A stretch of DNA of 64,000 bases from Pseudooceanicola nanhaiensis DSM 18065 (GCF_000688295.1 NZ_JHZF01000013.1:930001-994000); one strand, 5' to 3'; positions 16,483 through 24,474 are shown, counted from the stretch's first letter. Numbers and translations are program-made. Notes: generated from the letters alone by a model not told the origin.

Positions 16483-17280
16483 TCAGTCCCCGGGGCTGCG
16501 GGAGCCGCGCGCGGACCAGAGGTCGGGGCGGCGCTCCCGCGTGATCTCCTCGGACATGGCGCGGCGCCATTTCGCGATCTCGCCGTGGTGGCCGGACATC
16601 AGCACGTCGGGGATCGTGCGGCCCTGCCATTCGGCGGGGCGGGTGTATTGCGGGTGTTCGAGGAGGCCGTCGGAGAAGCTCTCCTCCTCGGTCGAGGCGG
16701 CGTTGCCGAGCACGCCGGGGAGCAGGCGGACGGTGGCGTCGATCATCGCCTGGGCCGCGATCTCGCCGCCGGTGAGGACGAAATCGCCCAGCGAGACCTC
16801 CTCGACGCCGTAATGGTCGAGCACGCGCTGGTCGACGCCCTCGAACCGGCCGCAGATCATCGTGATCCCGTCGGCGCGGGCGAGGCGGCGGGCCATCTGC
16901 TGATCGAACCGCGCGCCGCGCGGGGAGAGGTAGACGAGGGGCCAGGCGCCGCGGGCGGTGGCCTGCGCCTCGTCGATGGCGGCGCCCAGCACGTCGGGGC
17001 GCAGCACCATGCCGGCGCCGCCCCCCGCGGGGGTGTCGTCGACGTTGCGGTGCCGCCCGATGCCATGGGTGCGCAGGTCGATCGTGTCGAGCTGCCAGAG
17101 CCCGTCCTTCAGCGCCTTGCCGGTCAGGCTTTCGCCGAGCACGCCGGGGAAGGCCTGCGGAAAGAGGGTGATGATCCGCGCGGTCCAGACACCGGCCAGG
17201 TGCACCGGCTCGGCCATCAGGTCGCGGGGTTTCAGGGTCGGGCGGATGGACTTGCGCCCGTGGCTCTTCGGTTCGGTCAT
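16483..17280 (-). CDS. trmD: tRNA (guanine-N1)-methyltransferase
   Basis: A 265-residue SPOUT methyltransferase that makes m1G37 in tRNAs and so prevents frameshifting. After an N-terminal extension of about 30 residues (MTEPKSHGRKSIRP...) the TrmD core begins at WTARIITLFPQAFPG. Knot motifs are visible: GGGAGMVLRPDVLG, YLSPRG, CGRFEGVDQRVL and SLGDFVLTGGEIAA. ATG 17280 overlaps the stop of the sulfotransferase-like gene by four bases (ATGA), so the inserted genes are in the same transcription unit. Confidence 0.95.
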   Translation of the reverse strand: MTEPKSHGRKSIRPTLKPRDLMAEPVHLAGVWTARIITLFPQAFPGVLGESLTGKALKDGLWQLDTIDLRTHGIGRHRNVDDTPAGGGAGMVLRPDVLGAAIDEAQATARGAWPLVYLSPRGARFDQQMARRLARADGITMICGRFEGVDQRVLDHYGVEEVSLGDFVLTGGEIAAQAMIDATVRLLPGVLGNAASTEEESFSDGLLEHPQYTRPAEWQGRTIPDVLMSGHHGEIAKWRRAMSEEITRERRPDLWSARGSRSPGD

Positions 17281-18050
17281 CGGGTCCCGGCGGCCTGTCG
17301 CAGCCGCGCTGTCTTGGCGTCCCGCCGCGCGGCGCGGTCGGAGATCGTCCGGTTGATGTGGAGGAGGTCGTCCAGCGCCGCGGGGCGCGCCGCGTTGCGG
17401 TGCCGGAGCGGCGGCAGGGCGGCGCGGGCGGTGTCCGGGGCGCCCGCCAGCCGCAGGAGGGCCGCGCGCGGGTCGGGCGTGGTTTCGAGCGGCGGCCGGT
17501 GAACCGGATGGGGCAGGCCCGCCGCGACCGCGGCCTCCGCGGCGGAAAGGTCGGCGCCGGGCCGCAGGCGGGCGGCGAAGCCGGCGGCGTCCTCGGTCAT
17601 CGCGGCGCTCCTGACGTGCTCCCGATGGGCGGAGCGGAGCCAGGGCCCAGGCGCGCGGGTGGTGAGCGCGACATGGATCGCGGCGCGCGGGAAGCGGCGG
17701 GCGAGGGCGGCGGTCAGCTCGGCCGGAAGGGCGAAGCCGGCGGCGCAGCTGTCGATCCCGGGCCGGCCGGGCGGGTGGCCCGAGAGCGCGTCGGCCGAGA
17801 GGATCAGGGCGCGGCCCTTCAGCCGGGCGATGCCCCGCGCGAAGGCCTCGGCGCGCGCGGCGAGCTTTGCCGGCGACTTTGGCTCGGGCAGGGTGGAACA
17901 GGCGCGGCAGGCGTGCAGGAGGGCCTGTATCCCGCGCGCCGGCACGATCTTCGTATGCGGCCGGAGGGGCCCCCGGGCGACGCCGAGCCACTCCTGCGGC
18001 GTCGAGGTGCCGGTCTTGTGGAAGCTCGCGTGGATGACGATGCGGCTCAT
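17277..18050 (-). CDS. sulfotransferase-like P-loop protein 1
   Basis: A 257-residue protein beginning MSRIVIHASFHKTGTS. The HKTGT motif is the phosphosulfate-binding P-loop used by many PAPS-dependent sulfotransferases, and LTTRAPGPWLRSAHREHV corresponds to the second strand-helix region that binds the 3'-phosphate. It is clearly a paralogue of the next upstream gene (FHKTGTS, TTRA..PW..S...H, MTE.A...AA...P.ADL). Acceptor unknown. It overlaps both neighbours by four bases (ATGA) and lies between rimM and trmD, a place where sulfotransferases are not expected. The paralogues look like a tandem duplication. Confidence 0.72.
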   Translation of the reverse strand: MSRIVIHASFHKTGTSTPQEWLGVARGPLRPHTKIVPARGIQALLHACRACSTLPEPKSPAKLAARAEAFARGIARLKGRALILSADALSGHPPGRPGIDSCAAGFALPAELTAALARRFPRAAIHVALTTRAPGPWLRSAHREHVRSAAMTEDAAGFAARLRPGADLSAAEAAVAAGLPHPVHRPPLETTPDPRAALLRLAGAPDTARAALPPLRHRNAARPAALDDLLHINRTISDRAARRDAKTARLRQAAGTR

Positions 18051-18838
18051 GCCTCCAGCCTCCGGGCGCGGCGGACGAGGCGCTTCTTCTCGTCCCGGAC
18101 CTCGGACCAGGGCCGGTCGGACCGGTTGAGGGCGAGGAGCCGGTCCTGCACCTCCGCCGGCAGCGCACGGTTGGCCCGCGCGGGCGGGGTCAGCGTGGCG
18201 CGGCGCGCGGGGTCGAGGGGCAGCAGGTCGAGCAGCGCGTCGAGCGGGCCGAGCGGACCTGCGGCGATGTCCTCGAGTGCGGCGCGGTGGACCGGCGCGG
18301 GGGCCACGGCCGCCGCCACGCGGTCGACCATGGCGCCGAGGTCGGCATGGGGCAGGGCACGGGCGGCGTAATCCTCGGCCGTCTCGGTCATCCGGGTCGC
18401 ACGCAGGTGCTGGGCGTAGCAGCTCTTCACCCAGGGCGCCGCGGCGCGGGTGGTGAAGAGGAAGGCGATCGTGGCGTCCGGCCGGGTCGCGGCCAGCGCC
18501 TCGCGCAGCCCCGCCATCAGCGGCGCGGCGGCCGCGTAGTCGGTGAGGCCGTGGCGGAAGGGCATGTGGCCGCAGAGATCCTCGGACGAGATCAGCACCG
18601 GGCGCGTGTCGTCAGGATCGAGCGCGGAGAAGGTGCCGCGCGCCTCGTGCAGGACGAGCGCCCATTCGAGCTCTTCGGGGCGCCGCGACCAGGCGCGGGC
18701 GGCCTCCGTCAGGGGCTCCATGTCCTCTTTCAGCAGGATGCGGAGCGCGGGCGAAAGGGCCGCGCGGTTGGCCGCGAGGCCCTGCTGGATGCTGGAGGTG
18801 CCGGTCTTGTGAAAGCCCGCGTGCACCAGCACGTGCAT
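18047..18838 (-). CDS. sulfotransferase-like P-loop protein 2
   Basis: A 263-residue paralogue of the adjacent protein, starting [21 protein letters not shown] with the HKTGTS phosphosulfate loop and FTTRAAAPWVKSCYAQHLRAT further on. The C-terminus is strongly basic (DEKKRLVRRARRLEA). No signal peptide is evident. ATG 18838 overlaps the rimM stop by one base (TGATG) and its own stop overlaps the next gene (ATGA), giving tight coupling within the ribosomal/tRNA operon. Cellular target unknown; sulfation of a polysaccharide, lipid or small molecule is the family expectation. Confidence 0.72.
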   Translation of the reverse strand: MHVLVHAGFHKTGTSSIQQGLAANRAALSPALRILLKEDMEPLTEAARAWSRRPEELEWALVLHEARGTFSALDPDDTRPVLISSEDLCGHMPFRHGLTDYAAAAPLMAGLREALAATRPDATIAFLFTTRAAAPWVKSCYAQHLRATRMTETAEDYAARALPHADLGAMVDRVAAAVAPAPVHRAALEDIAAGPLGPLDALLDLLPLDPARRATLTPPARANRALPAEVQDRLLALNRSDRPWSEVRDEKKRLVRRARRLEA

Positions 18839-19356
18839 CAGATCAGACCCTCGGGCGGGTCGGCGATGATCCGGCCGCCGGCGAGGTCGACGGTCGGCAC
18901 GCAGGCGCGCGTGAAGGGCAGCAGGAAGGTCTTCGGGCTGCCGGGCATGTGGACCTCGAGCAGGTCGTCGGCGCCGTGGTTCAGCACCGCCTTGACGCGG
19001 CCGAGCTCGGTCCCGCCGGTGTCGAGGATGGTCAGCCCGATGAGATCCGCATGGTAGAATTCGTCGTCCGGCAGCGCCGGCAGCCGGTCGCGCGGGGCGT
19101 AGAGGCGGACGCCCTTCAGGGCATCGGCCTCCTCCTTCGTCTTCACCCCGCCGAGCCGGGCGGACAGCCCGTTCTTGATCTGCCCGGTAAGGGTGACGGT
19201 ATAGGCCGTGGCGCCGTCCTCGGTGGTGAGGGGGGCGTAATCGGCGATGGCTTCGGGATCGGCGCAGAAGCTCTTCAGGCGGACCTCGCCCTTCACGCCG
19301 AAGGACCCGCCGATCGCGCCGACGCAGACTTTGTCGTTCATGGCCTTGTCGCTCAT
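18838..19356 (-). CDS. rimM: 16S rRNA processing protein RimM
   Basis: A 172-residue RimM, a 30S assembly factor that binds S19 and the 16S head. The N-terminal beta-barrel begins [21 protein letters not shown], and the C-terminal PRC-barrel contains [18 protein letters not shown] and [23 protein letters not shown] 19356 overlaps the stop of the upstream 42-residue membrane protein by four bases. It is followed by two sulfotransferase-like genes and then trmD, instead of trmD directly. Confidence 0.95.
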   Translation of the reverse strand: MSDKAMNDKVCVGAIGGSFGVKGEVRLKSFCADPEAIADYAPLTTEDGATAYTVTLTGQIKNGLSARLGGVKTKEEADALKGVRLYAPRDRLPALPDDEFYHADLIGLTILDTGGTELGRVKAVLNHGADDLLEVHMPGSPKTFLLPFTRACVPTVDLAGGRIIADPPEGLI

Positions 19357-19481
19357 GGGGTCCCCTTGCAGAGCAGGTCCGACAGGACGCCGGCGCGGTC
19401 CGCGCAGCGCTCCGCGGCGCGATTGCGTTCATACACCATGCCCGCGACGAAGGCGATTGCGATGAGGATCAGGGTGCGCAT
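19353..19481 (-). CDS. small single-pass membrane protein of unknown function
   Basis: A 42-codon frame encoding [20 protein letters not shown] followed by a short tail with two cysteines (ERCADRAG and DLLCKG). It has one hydrophobic helix, so it is either membrane-anchored or exported with the cysteine tail outside. Its stop overlaps the rimM start as ATGA, which is the main reason to believe it is translated. The Shine-Dalgarno sequence is weak, and a longer start at 19541 exists but adds a low-complexity extension. No family recognised. Confidence 0.6.
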   Translation of the reverse strand: MRTLILIAIAFVAGMVYERNRAAERCADRAGVLSDLLCKGTP

Positions 19482-19690
19482 GGTGTGGGATTTCGGTTCG
19501 GGGTTGGGGGGAGCTAGATCTCGACGCCGGGGGCCGGCCACCCTGCCACGAGCGGGACGCGCGCGGGGCAGGTGCCGGACCGGCTTCGTCGGGGAAAAGG
19601 TCCGCCGGACCTCTTCCTGATCCGCCTCATCGGGCCGGGGCCTGTCCGGCGACCTTCGGCCTCGAGCGCGGACATCGGAGCGTGGATCCG

Positions 19691-19735
19691 GCGCCCCGCA
19701 CGGGGCGCGGGGTGAAACCCGCCCTGCGGGGCGCA
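19691..19735. repeat. inverted repeat between rpsP and the rimM unit
   Basis: Nine-base perfect arms GCGCCCCGC (19692-19700) and GCGGGGCGC (19727-19735) with a 26-base loop that can itself fold (GCGGG-GTGAAA-CCCGC). It sits in the 306-base gap downstream of rpsP and could attenuate or terminate rpsP transcripts; no T-run follows. Confidence 0.45.
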
Positions 19736-19787
19736 GGATGCCCGAGCGGCGTGGGGTGGGTATGGTCCCACCCCCGCACCGCGAGGA

Positions 19788-20156
19788 TCACTCCTCGGCG
19801 GCGGCTTCTTCTGCCGGGGCGGCGGATTTCGCGGCCTTGGCTTCGGCGCGTTCCTGGGCGGCCTTGCCCGGGGTGCCCTTCTTGGGGTTGTTGCGCTCTT
19901 TCTTGTCGACGACGCCGGCGGCCTCGAGCATGCGGGACACGCGGTCGGTGGTCTGCGCGCCCTGGGCCAGCCAGTACTGCACGCGCTCGACGTCCATCTT
20001 CACCCGGTCTTCGCTGTCTTTCGGCAGGAGCGGGTTGTAGGTGCCCAGCTTCTCGATGAAGCGGCCGTCGCGCGGCATGCGCGAGTCAGCCGCGACGATG
20101 CGGTAGAAGGGGCGTTTCTTGGAGCCGCCGCGGGCGAGGCGAATTTTCATGGCCAT
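19788..20156 (-). CDS. rpsP: 30S ribosomal protein S16
   Basis: A 122-residue S16 with the standard start [26 protein letters not shown] and the [11 protein letters not shown] segment. The C-terminal extension after about residue 85 is alanine- and glutamate-rich ([19 protein letters not shown]), common in alphaproteobacterial S16. It follows chorismate mutase after 48 bases. A 306-base gap with an inverted repeat separates it from the rimM unit. Confidence 0.96.
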   Translation of the reverse strand: MAMKIRLARGGSKKRPFYRIVAADSRMPRDGRFIEKLGTYNPLLPKDSEDRVKMDVERVQYWLAQGAQTTDRVSRMLEAAGVVDKKERNNPKKGTPGKAAQERAEAKAAKSAAPAEEAAAEE

Positions 20157-20204
20157 TGTGGTATCTCCTTGGAATGGCTTGGGGTTCGACGGGACGGGCC
20201 CGCC

Positions 20205-20516
20205 TTACGATTGGTGTTGCTGGTGGTGCCGAATGACTTCGGCGATGATGAAGTTCAGGAACTTCTTGGCGAAGTCCGGGTCGAGGTCGGCCCGGATCGC
20301 CAGATCTTCGAGCCGGGCGATCTGCGTGGCTTCACGCGTGGGATCGGACGGCGGAAGGTCGTGTTCGGCCTTGAGTTTCCCCACGGCCTGGGTGTGCTTG
20401 AAGCGCTCGCCCAGGGTGTAGACGAGGATGGCGTCGAGGCGGTCGATGCTCTCGCGGTGCTCCTTCAGAAGCTCCGCGGCGCGGGCGACAGGATCGGTGT
20501 CATTCATGTCGTTCAT
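20205..20516 (-). CDS. chorismate mutase (AroQ type)
   Basis: A 103-residue monofunctional AroQ chorismate mutase, converting chorismate to prephenate for phenylalanine and tyrosine synthesis. Three-helix fold signs: HRESIDRLDAILVYTLGERFK (first catalytic arginine and the conserved DR-LD), QAVGKLKAEHDLPPSDPTRE, and a C-terminal helix KKFLNFIIAEVIRHHQQ. Position between ffh and rpsP is typical of Rhodobacterales. ATG 20516 was chosen; a second ATG lies three codons later. The eight-GNAT array lies immediately upstream. Confidence 0.9.
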   Translation of the reverse strand: MNDMNDTDPVARAAELLKEHRESIDRLDAILVYTLGERFKHTQAVGKLKAEHDLPPSDPTREATQIARLEDLAIRADLDPDFAKKFLNFIIAEVIRHHQQHQS

Positions 20517-20555
20517 GGTCTCGTCCCTGGGGTCGTTTCGAAACGGTTCCCGCGC

Positions 20556-21161
20556 TCAGTCGAGCGCGTAGCCCTGCGGCTGGAACTGCGGGTTGGCGTA
20601 ATGCGCGATCTCCAGCGCGATCGCGTCGGCGATCTGGCTGTGTCTCAGCGCGGCGGGCGACGGGTGGCGGTAGCAGACGTCGTTGCCGTCCACGGTCCGC
20701 GCCTCGACATCCCTCGTTGCGCCCAGCCGTTCGGCGAGGCGGATCGAATCGAGGTTCTTCGGGTCGAGGTAACTGACCGCGCCGTCCCATCCAAGGGTCT
20801 CGTAGAAGTAGCGGCGCGCGGCATGGGTCGCCTCGAGCGCATAGCCCTTGCCGGCGGTCTCGGGCCAGATGATCCAGGCGATCTCGGCCTCGGGCCAGCT
20901 TGCGGGCTGCCAGCCGCCGGCCATGCCGAGGGGGCGGCCGGATGCCTTGTCGTGGAACATCCACATGCCGAAGCCGCGGATGCGCCAATGGCCGATCTCG
21001 GCGGCGTAGAGCATCCAGCTTTCATACGGGTTCAGCGGCCCGCCCATGAAGCGGGAGCGGTAGGACGAGAAGGTCGCGCGGAAGTCGGGATAATCCTCCG
21101 GCTCCGGCCCGCGCAGGACAAGGCGGTTGGTCTCGATCACGGGGATCTCGCTATGCGGCAT
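20556..21161 (-). CDS. GNAT N-acetyltransferase, array member 8 (last)
   Basis: A 201-residue RimJ/RimL-type acetyltransferase and the final gene of the eight-gene array. It starts with the shared pattern ET-NRLVLRGPE and keeps IGHWRIRGFGMWM, the WPEAEIAWIIWPETAGKGYALEA acetyl-CoA loop region and the SIRLAERLGATRD ending. It is longer than its paralogues by about 25 C-terminal residues (SQIADAIALEIAHYAN...). It overlaps gene 7 by 11 bases, and 39 bases separate it from chorismate mutase. Substrate unknown. Confidence 0.88.
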   Translation of the reverse strand: MPHSEIPVIETNRLVLRGPEPEDYPDFRATFSSYRSRFMGGPLNPYESWMLYAAEIGHWRIRGFGMWMFHDKASGRPLGMAGGWQPASWPEAEIAWIIWPETAGKGYALEATHAARRYFYETLGWDGAVSYLDPKNLDSIRLAERLGATRDVEARTVDGNDVCYRHPSPAALRHSQIADAIALEIAHYANPQFQPQGYALD

Positions 21162-21678
21162 CTTCGGCCCCCCTCGGATCGGGATGGCGGAAGATCAGGC
21201 AGGGTTCGCCCAGAAGCTCGGCCTCTTCCTCCTGCACGGCGCCGAGGCGCAGGGCGAGCGAGATCGAGCGGCCGTTCTCCGGGTGGATCTGCGAGATCAG
21301 CCGGGTGAAGCCCCATTCCTCGGCGGCGTAGAGCCGGGCGGCCTCGGCGGCCTCGCGGGCATAGCCCTTGCCCTCCTGACCCTCGAAGATGACCCAGCCG
21401 AGCTCGGGCTCGGGCCAGCCGTCGTGGCGGATGACGCCGGTGCGGCCGATGGCTTCGCCGGTCTCCTTCGACTCGATCATCCACATGCCGTAACCGCGCA
21501 GGGCCCAGTGTCCGAGCTGCGCGAGCAGCCCGCGCCAGGCGCCGAACCGGTCCTGCGGCCCGCCGATGTATTCGGTGCGGGGGGATTCGGCGAATTCGGC
21601 CACGGTCTCGAAATCCTCCTCGCGCGGGGCGCGGAGGATCAGGCGGTCGGTCTTCACGGTGGGGATCTCGAGGCTCAT
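21151..21678 (-). CDS. GNAT N-acetyltransferase, array member 7
   Basis: A 175-residue GNAT of the RimJ/RimL type. N-terminal strand VKTDRLILRAPREEDF, then LGHWALRGYGMWMIE, then the acetyl-CoA-binding loop region PEPELGWVIFEGQEGKGYAREAAEAARLYAAEEWGF, and SISLALRLGAVQ. ATG 21678 overlaps the stop of a 29-codon micro-ORF by four bases (ATGA), and its own stop lies 11 bases inside gene 8. The substrate is not predictable from sequence; the family acetylates protein N-termini, amino groups of antibiotics or small metabolites. Confidence 0.88.
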   Translation of the reverse strand: MSLEIPTVKTDRLILRAPREEDFETVAEFAESPRTEYIGGPQDRFGAWRGLLAQLGHWALRGYGMWMIESKETGEAIGRTGVIRHDGWPEPELGWVIFEGQEGKGYAREAAEAARLYAAEEWGFTRLISQIHPENGRSISLALRLGAVQEEEAELLGEPCLIFRHPDPRGAEDAA

Positions 21679-21764
21679 GCCCGCCCTCCCCGCCGCGCGC
21701 GCGGCTGGTCCGCCAGCCCGAGGCTGCGGATGGTGTCGCCGATGATGCGGAAGACGCGGGTCAT
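21675..21764 (-). CDS. 29-residue micro-ORF bridging GNAT genes 6 and 7
   Basis: A 30-codon frame starting ATG at 21764 and ending TGA at 21675 encodes MTRVFRIIGDTIRSLGLA followed by a basic tail (PRARRGGR). The start overlaps the stop of GNAT gene 6 by four bases and the stop overlaps the start of GNAT gene 7 by four bases. A GGGGAGG lies about six bases before its ATG. The first half could form an amphipathic helix. It may be a real micropeptide or a device that keeps ribosomes coupled across the gap. Confidence 0.6.
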   Translation of the reverse strand: MTRVFRIIGDTIRSLGLADQPRARRGGRA

Positions 21765-22336
21765 GTCCGGGCCTCCCCGGCCTTGTAGCGGTAGATCACG
21801 GTGTCCTCGTGGGCGGCGGACAGCGCCGCGTCCACCTTCGCGCCCAGCCGTTCGGCCAGCGCGGCGGAGCGGGTGTTGCCCCTGGCGACGCAGCTTGTGA
21901 GCGTTGTCCAGCCGAGTTCCGCGAAGGCATAGTCGCGGGCCGCGCGGGCGGCTTCGGAGGCGATGCCCCGGCCCTCGGCCCGGCCGGTGAAGAGGTAGCC
22001 CAGCTCCGGCTCCGGGTCCTCCTGGTCGAAGCCCAGGAGGACGAAGCCGAGCGGCGCGCCGCCATCGCGGGGTTCGACGGTCCAGAGCCCGTGCCCGCGC
22101 AGCAGCCAGCCGGCGGCCATCTGGGAGAAGTCGAGCCAGGCCTCTTCGCGCGTCGCGATGTCGAGGTGCTTGCCGCGCGGGCCGAGCACGATCTCGGCAT
22201 AGGTGGCGAAATCCTCGGACAGCGGCGCGCGCAGGCGCAGCCGTTCGGTCACCAGCACGGGCACGCCGGAGGCGACGCGGCGGGCGAGCCGGGCGGAGGC
22301 ACCCGACGGAGCGGTTTCGCAGGCGAGCCTCGTCAT
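21761..22336 (-). CDS. GNAT N-acetyltransferase, array member 6
   Basis: A 191-residue GNAT, slightly longer than its neighbours because of a 28-residue N-terminal extension before VLVTERLRLRAPLSEDF. The motif GHW is replaced by MAAGWLLRGHGLWTVE, and the loop region reads PEPELGYLFTGRAEGRGIASEAARAARDYAFAELGW, with the more canonical Arg-x-x-Gly-x-Gly acetyl-CoA motif. The ending SAALAERLGAKVD is conserved. It is coupled by ATGA to gene 5 upstream and to the micro-ORF downstream. Substrate unknown. Confidence 0.87.
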   Translation of the reverse strand: MTRLACETAPSGASARLARRVASGVPVLVTERLRLRAPLSEDFATYAEIVLGPRGKHLDIATREEAWLDFSQMAAGWLLRGHGLWTVEPRDGGAPLGFVLLGFDQEDPEPELGYLFTGRAEGRGIASEAARAARDYAFAELGWTTLTSCVARGNTRSAALAERLGAKVDAALSAAHEDTVIYRYKAGEART

Positions 22337-22860
22337 GCCGCGGCCTCCGTCACGTCCGGGTGGCGCCAGATGTCGATCGGCGTGCCGCGCAGCTCGGACC
22401 GCTTTTCGATCGTCGCGCCCAGGCGGGTCGCCAGTGCGGCGGATCGGTCGTTGCGCGGGTCGATGAAGCTGATCGGCGCGCGGATGCCCAGGTCGCCGGC
22501 CGCGTAGGCCCGGGCGGCCAGCGCGGCCTCGTGGGCGAGGCCCTGACCCTCGAACCCGTCGAAGACGGCCCAGCCGAGCTCCGGCTCGGGCCAGTCGAGG
22601 TGGTGCAGGATGCCGGTCCAGCCCGCGGTCTTCCCGGTCTCGCGGTGCTCGATCACCCAGAGCCCGTAGCCGCGCATGTGCCAATGCCCGGCCAGGATCA
22701 TGAGCATGGAGTAGGTCTCCACCTCGCCGCGCTGGCCGCCGGTGAAATCGGCGCGGGGCGTGGTGAAATACTGCGCATAGCCGGGCAGGTCCGCGTCGCG
22801 GGGGCCGCGGAGGACGAGGCGCTCGGTCTCGATCACCGGGATGGGGGTCCGGAGGCTCAT
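22333..22860 (-). CDS. GNAT N-acetyltransferase, array member 5
   Basis: A 175-residue RimJ/RimL-type GNAT: VIETERLVLRGPRDADL at the N-terminus, AGHWHMRGYGLWVIEHRETGKTAG, then PEPELGWAVFDGFEGQGLAHEAALAARAYAA and SAALATRLGATIE. The C-terminus IDIWRHPDV is the recurrent IWRHP ending of this array. ATG 22860 overlaps the previous stop (ATGA). The divergence between paralogues is considerable outside the shared blocks, so these are old or fast-evolving duplicates rather than a recent expansion. Confidence 0.88.
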   Translation of the reverse strand: MSLRTPIPVIETERLVLRGPRDADLPGYAQYFTTPRADFTGGQRGEVETYSMLMILAGHWHMRGYGLWVIEHRETGKTAGWTGILHHLDWPEPELGWAVFDGFEGQGLAHEAALAARAYAAGDLGIRAPISFIDPRNDRSAALATRLGATIEKRSELRGTPIDIWRHPDVTEAAA

Positions 22861-23396
22861 GAATAGGCCTCCATCCCGCCGTCTGCGATGTCGGCGGGCG
22901 CGGGGTGGCGCCAGACCTGCATGTGGCCCCAGCGTTCGTGGGTGAATTCGCTGTCGAGGAAGGCGCCCATCCGGGCCGCGACCCTGGCCGAGGCTTCGTT
23001 GGCGGGCTTCACCAGCGAGATGACGGTCGTCCAGCCCAGCACGTCGTAGGCATAGGCGCGCGCGGCGAGCGCCGCCTCGGTGGCATAGCCCTTGCCCTCG
23101 GCGCCCTCGAAGAGGTCCCAGCCGATTTCCGGCTCGGGCCAGCCCTCGGGGTTCCAGAGGCCCACGTTGCCGACGATCTCGCCGGTCTCGGTGACCTCGA
23201 CCATCCAGCGGCCGTAGCCGCGCAGAGTCCAGTGGCCGATCTCGGTCCCGAGGTGGCGCCAGGCCAGCTCCGCCGTCAGCGGGCCGCCGACGAAGCGCGA
23301 GCGGTCCGAGGCGTAGAAGGCGCGCATCGGTTCGATGTCGCGGGCGTCGGGACCGCGCAGCGTCAGGCGTTCGGTGTGCAGGGTCGGGATCTTCAT
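22857..23396 (-). CDS. GNAT N-acetyltransferase, array member 4
   Basis: A 179-residue GNAT with the clearest version of the array consensus: LHTERLTLRGPDARD, YASDRSRFVGGPL, IGHWTLRGYGRWMVEVTETGEIVGNVGLWNPEGWPEPEIGW, then the acetyl-CoA loop FEGAEGKGYATEAALAARAYAYDVLGWT and SARVAARMGAFLD, ending VWRHP. Both ends overlap neighbours by four bases. Function unknown; the shared YASDRS-GGP block near residue 30 is probably part of the acceptor pocket. Confidence 0.88.
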   Translation of the reverse strand: MKIPTLHTERLTLRGPDARDIEPMRAFYASDRSRFVGGPLTAELAWRHLGTEIGHWTLRGYGRWMVEVTETGEIVGNVGLWNPEGWPEPEIGWDLFEGAEGKGYATEAALAARAYAYDVLGWTTVISLVKPANEASARVAARMGAFLDSEFTHERWGHMQVWRHPAPADIADGGMEAYS

Positions 23397-23920
23397 GCCG
23401 CCTTCTCCCTGAGGTCGAAATCGAAGCGGAGCGAGAGCGGCTCCCGCCCCGGCTCGGGGCTGAGCACGCCGCCGAGGGCCCGCGCGATGGCGATGGAGCC
23501 GTCGTTGTCCTCGTGCACGTAAGCCACGAGCTCCGTCCAGCCGAGGTCGTCGCGGTAGTGGCGGAGCGTTTCTGCGGCGGCCTCCCGGGCATAGCCCTTG
23601 CCTTCGTCGGCGCCGTCCCAGAGCGTCCAGGACAGTTCCGGCGGCAGGGTGTCGTCGTGGCAGAACGCGCCCACGTGGCCGATCGCGCGACCGGTCGCCT
23701 TTTCGGTGATCGTGTAGCGCCCGTAGCCGCGCAGCAGCCAGTGGCCCGCGAAGTTCGCGAGCTTGTCGAAGGCGAGGCGACGGGACTTCGGCCCGCCGAT
23801 ATAGAGCGTCCGTTCGCTCATCGAGTAGGCGGCAAAGGCGTCGAAATCCGACAGCTCGGGCCGGCGCAGGACCAGCCGCCCGGTGGTAAGCGTTTCGGCC
23901 GCGATCAGGGGCGTGCTCAT
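23393..23920 (-). CDS. GNAT N-acetyltransferase, array member 3
   Basis: A 175-residue GNAT. Blocks in order: LTTGRLVLRRPELSDFDAF, YIGGPKSRRLAFDKLANFAGHWLLRGYGRYTITEKATGRAIGHVG, LPPELSWTLWDGADEGKGYAREAAAETLRHYRDDLGW, and SIAIARALGGVL. The C-terminus differs (LSLRFDFDLREKAA), lacking the WRHP ending. ATGA overlaps on both sides. The conserved Gly-x-Gly loop indicates acetyl-CoA binding; the acceptor is not predictable. Confidence 0.87.
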   Translation of the reverse strand: MSTPLIAAETLTTGRLVLRRPELSDFDAFAAYSMSERTLYIGGPKSRRLAFDKLANFAGHWLLRGYGRYTITEKATGRAIGHVGAFCHDDTLPPELSWTLWDGADEGKGYAREAAAETLRHYRDDLGWTELVAYVHEDNDGSIAIARALGGVLSPEPGREPLSLRFDFDLREKAA

Positions 23921-24474
23921 GCGAGGCCCTCCAGCAGCTTGCGGCCCGCCTGCGTCTTGGGCAGGTGGCGCCAGATCCGCATCTCGCCGGTCATCTTGTG
24001 ATCGAAGATGCCCTCGGAGCGGGCGCCCAGCCGGGTCACCAGCGCGGTCGAGCGGGGGTTCTCCTCGTCCACGAGGGAGATGCAGGAGGCCCAGCCTCTC
24101 TCGCGGAAGAGCCAGTCGAGCACGCCGCGCGCCGCCTCGGTGGCATAGCCCTTGCCCTCGGCGCCCTCGAGCAGCTGCCAGGACAGCTCGGGCTCGGGCC
24201 AGCCCTTCGGGAACCACGGGCCGACGAGGCCGACATGCAGGCCGGTCGCCTTCTCGCTGACCGCAAAATGGCCATAGCCGCGCAGGTGCCAGTGGCCGAT
24301 GATGGTGGCGATGGACCACCAGACGGCCTCCTCGTCGGGGTACTGATCGACGAAGGGGCGGGCACCGGCCATCAGGTAGGCGGCGGTGGCGTCGAAATCC
24401 GGCGCGGCGGGGCAGACGAGGCGCAGCCGCTCGGTCAGGATCTCGGGATAGGCCATGGGGGCGGGGCGCATCAT
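23917..24474 (-). CDS. GNAT N-acetyltransferase, array member 2
   Basis: A 185-residue GNAT. It begins MMRPAPMAYPEILTERLRLVCPAAPDF, then IIGHWHLRGYGHFAVSEKATGLHVGLVG, PEPELSWQLLEGAEGKGYATEAARGVLDWLFRERGW and STALVTRLGARSE, with IWRHLPKT near the end. The start is ATG 24474 because it overlaps the stop of gene 1 by four bases; the following ATG is the alternative. Its YLMAGARPFVDQYPDEEA block replaces the GGP motif of the others, suggesting a different acceptor. Confidence 0.87.
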   Translation of the reverse strand: MMRPAPMAYPEILTERLRLVCPAAPDFDATAAYLMAGARPFVDQYPDEEAVWWSIATIIGHWHLRGYGHFAVSEKATGLHVGLVGPWFPKGWPEPELSWQLLEGAEGKGYATEAARGVLDWLFRERGWASCISLVDEENPRSTALVTRLGARSEGIFDHKMTGEMRIWRHLPKTQAGRKLLEGLA

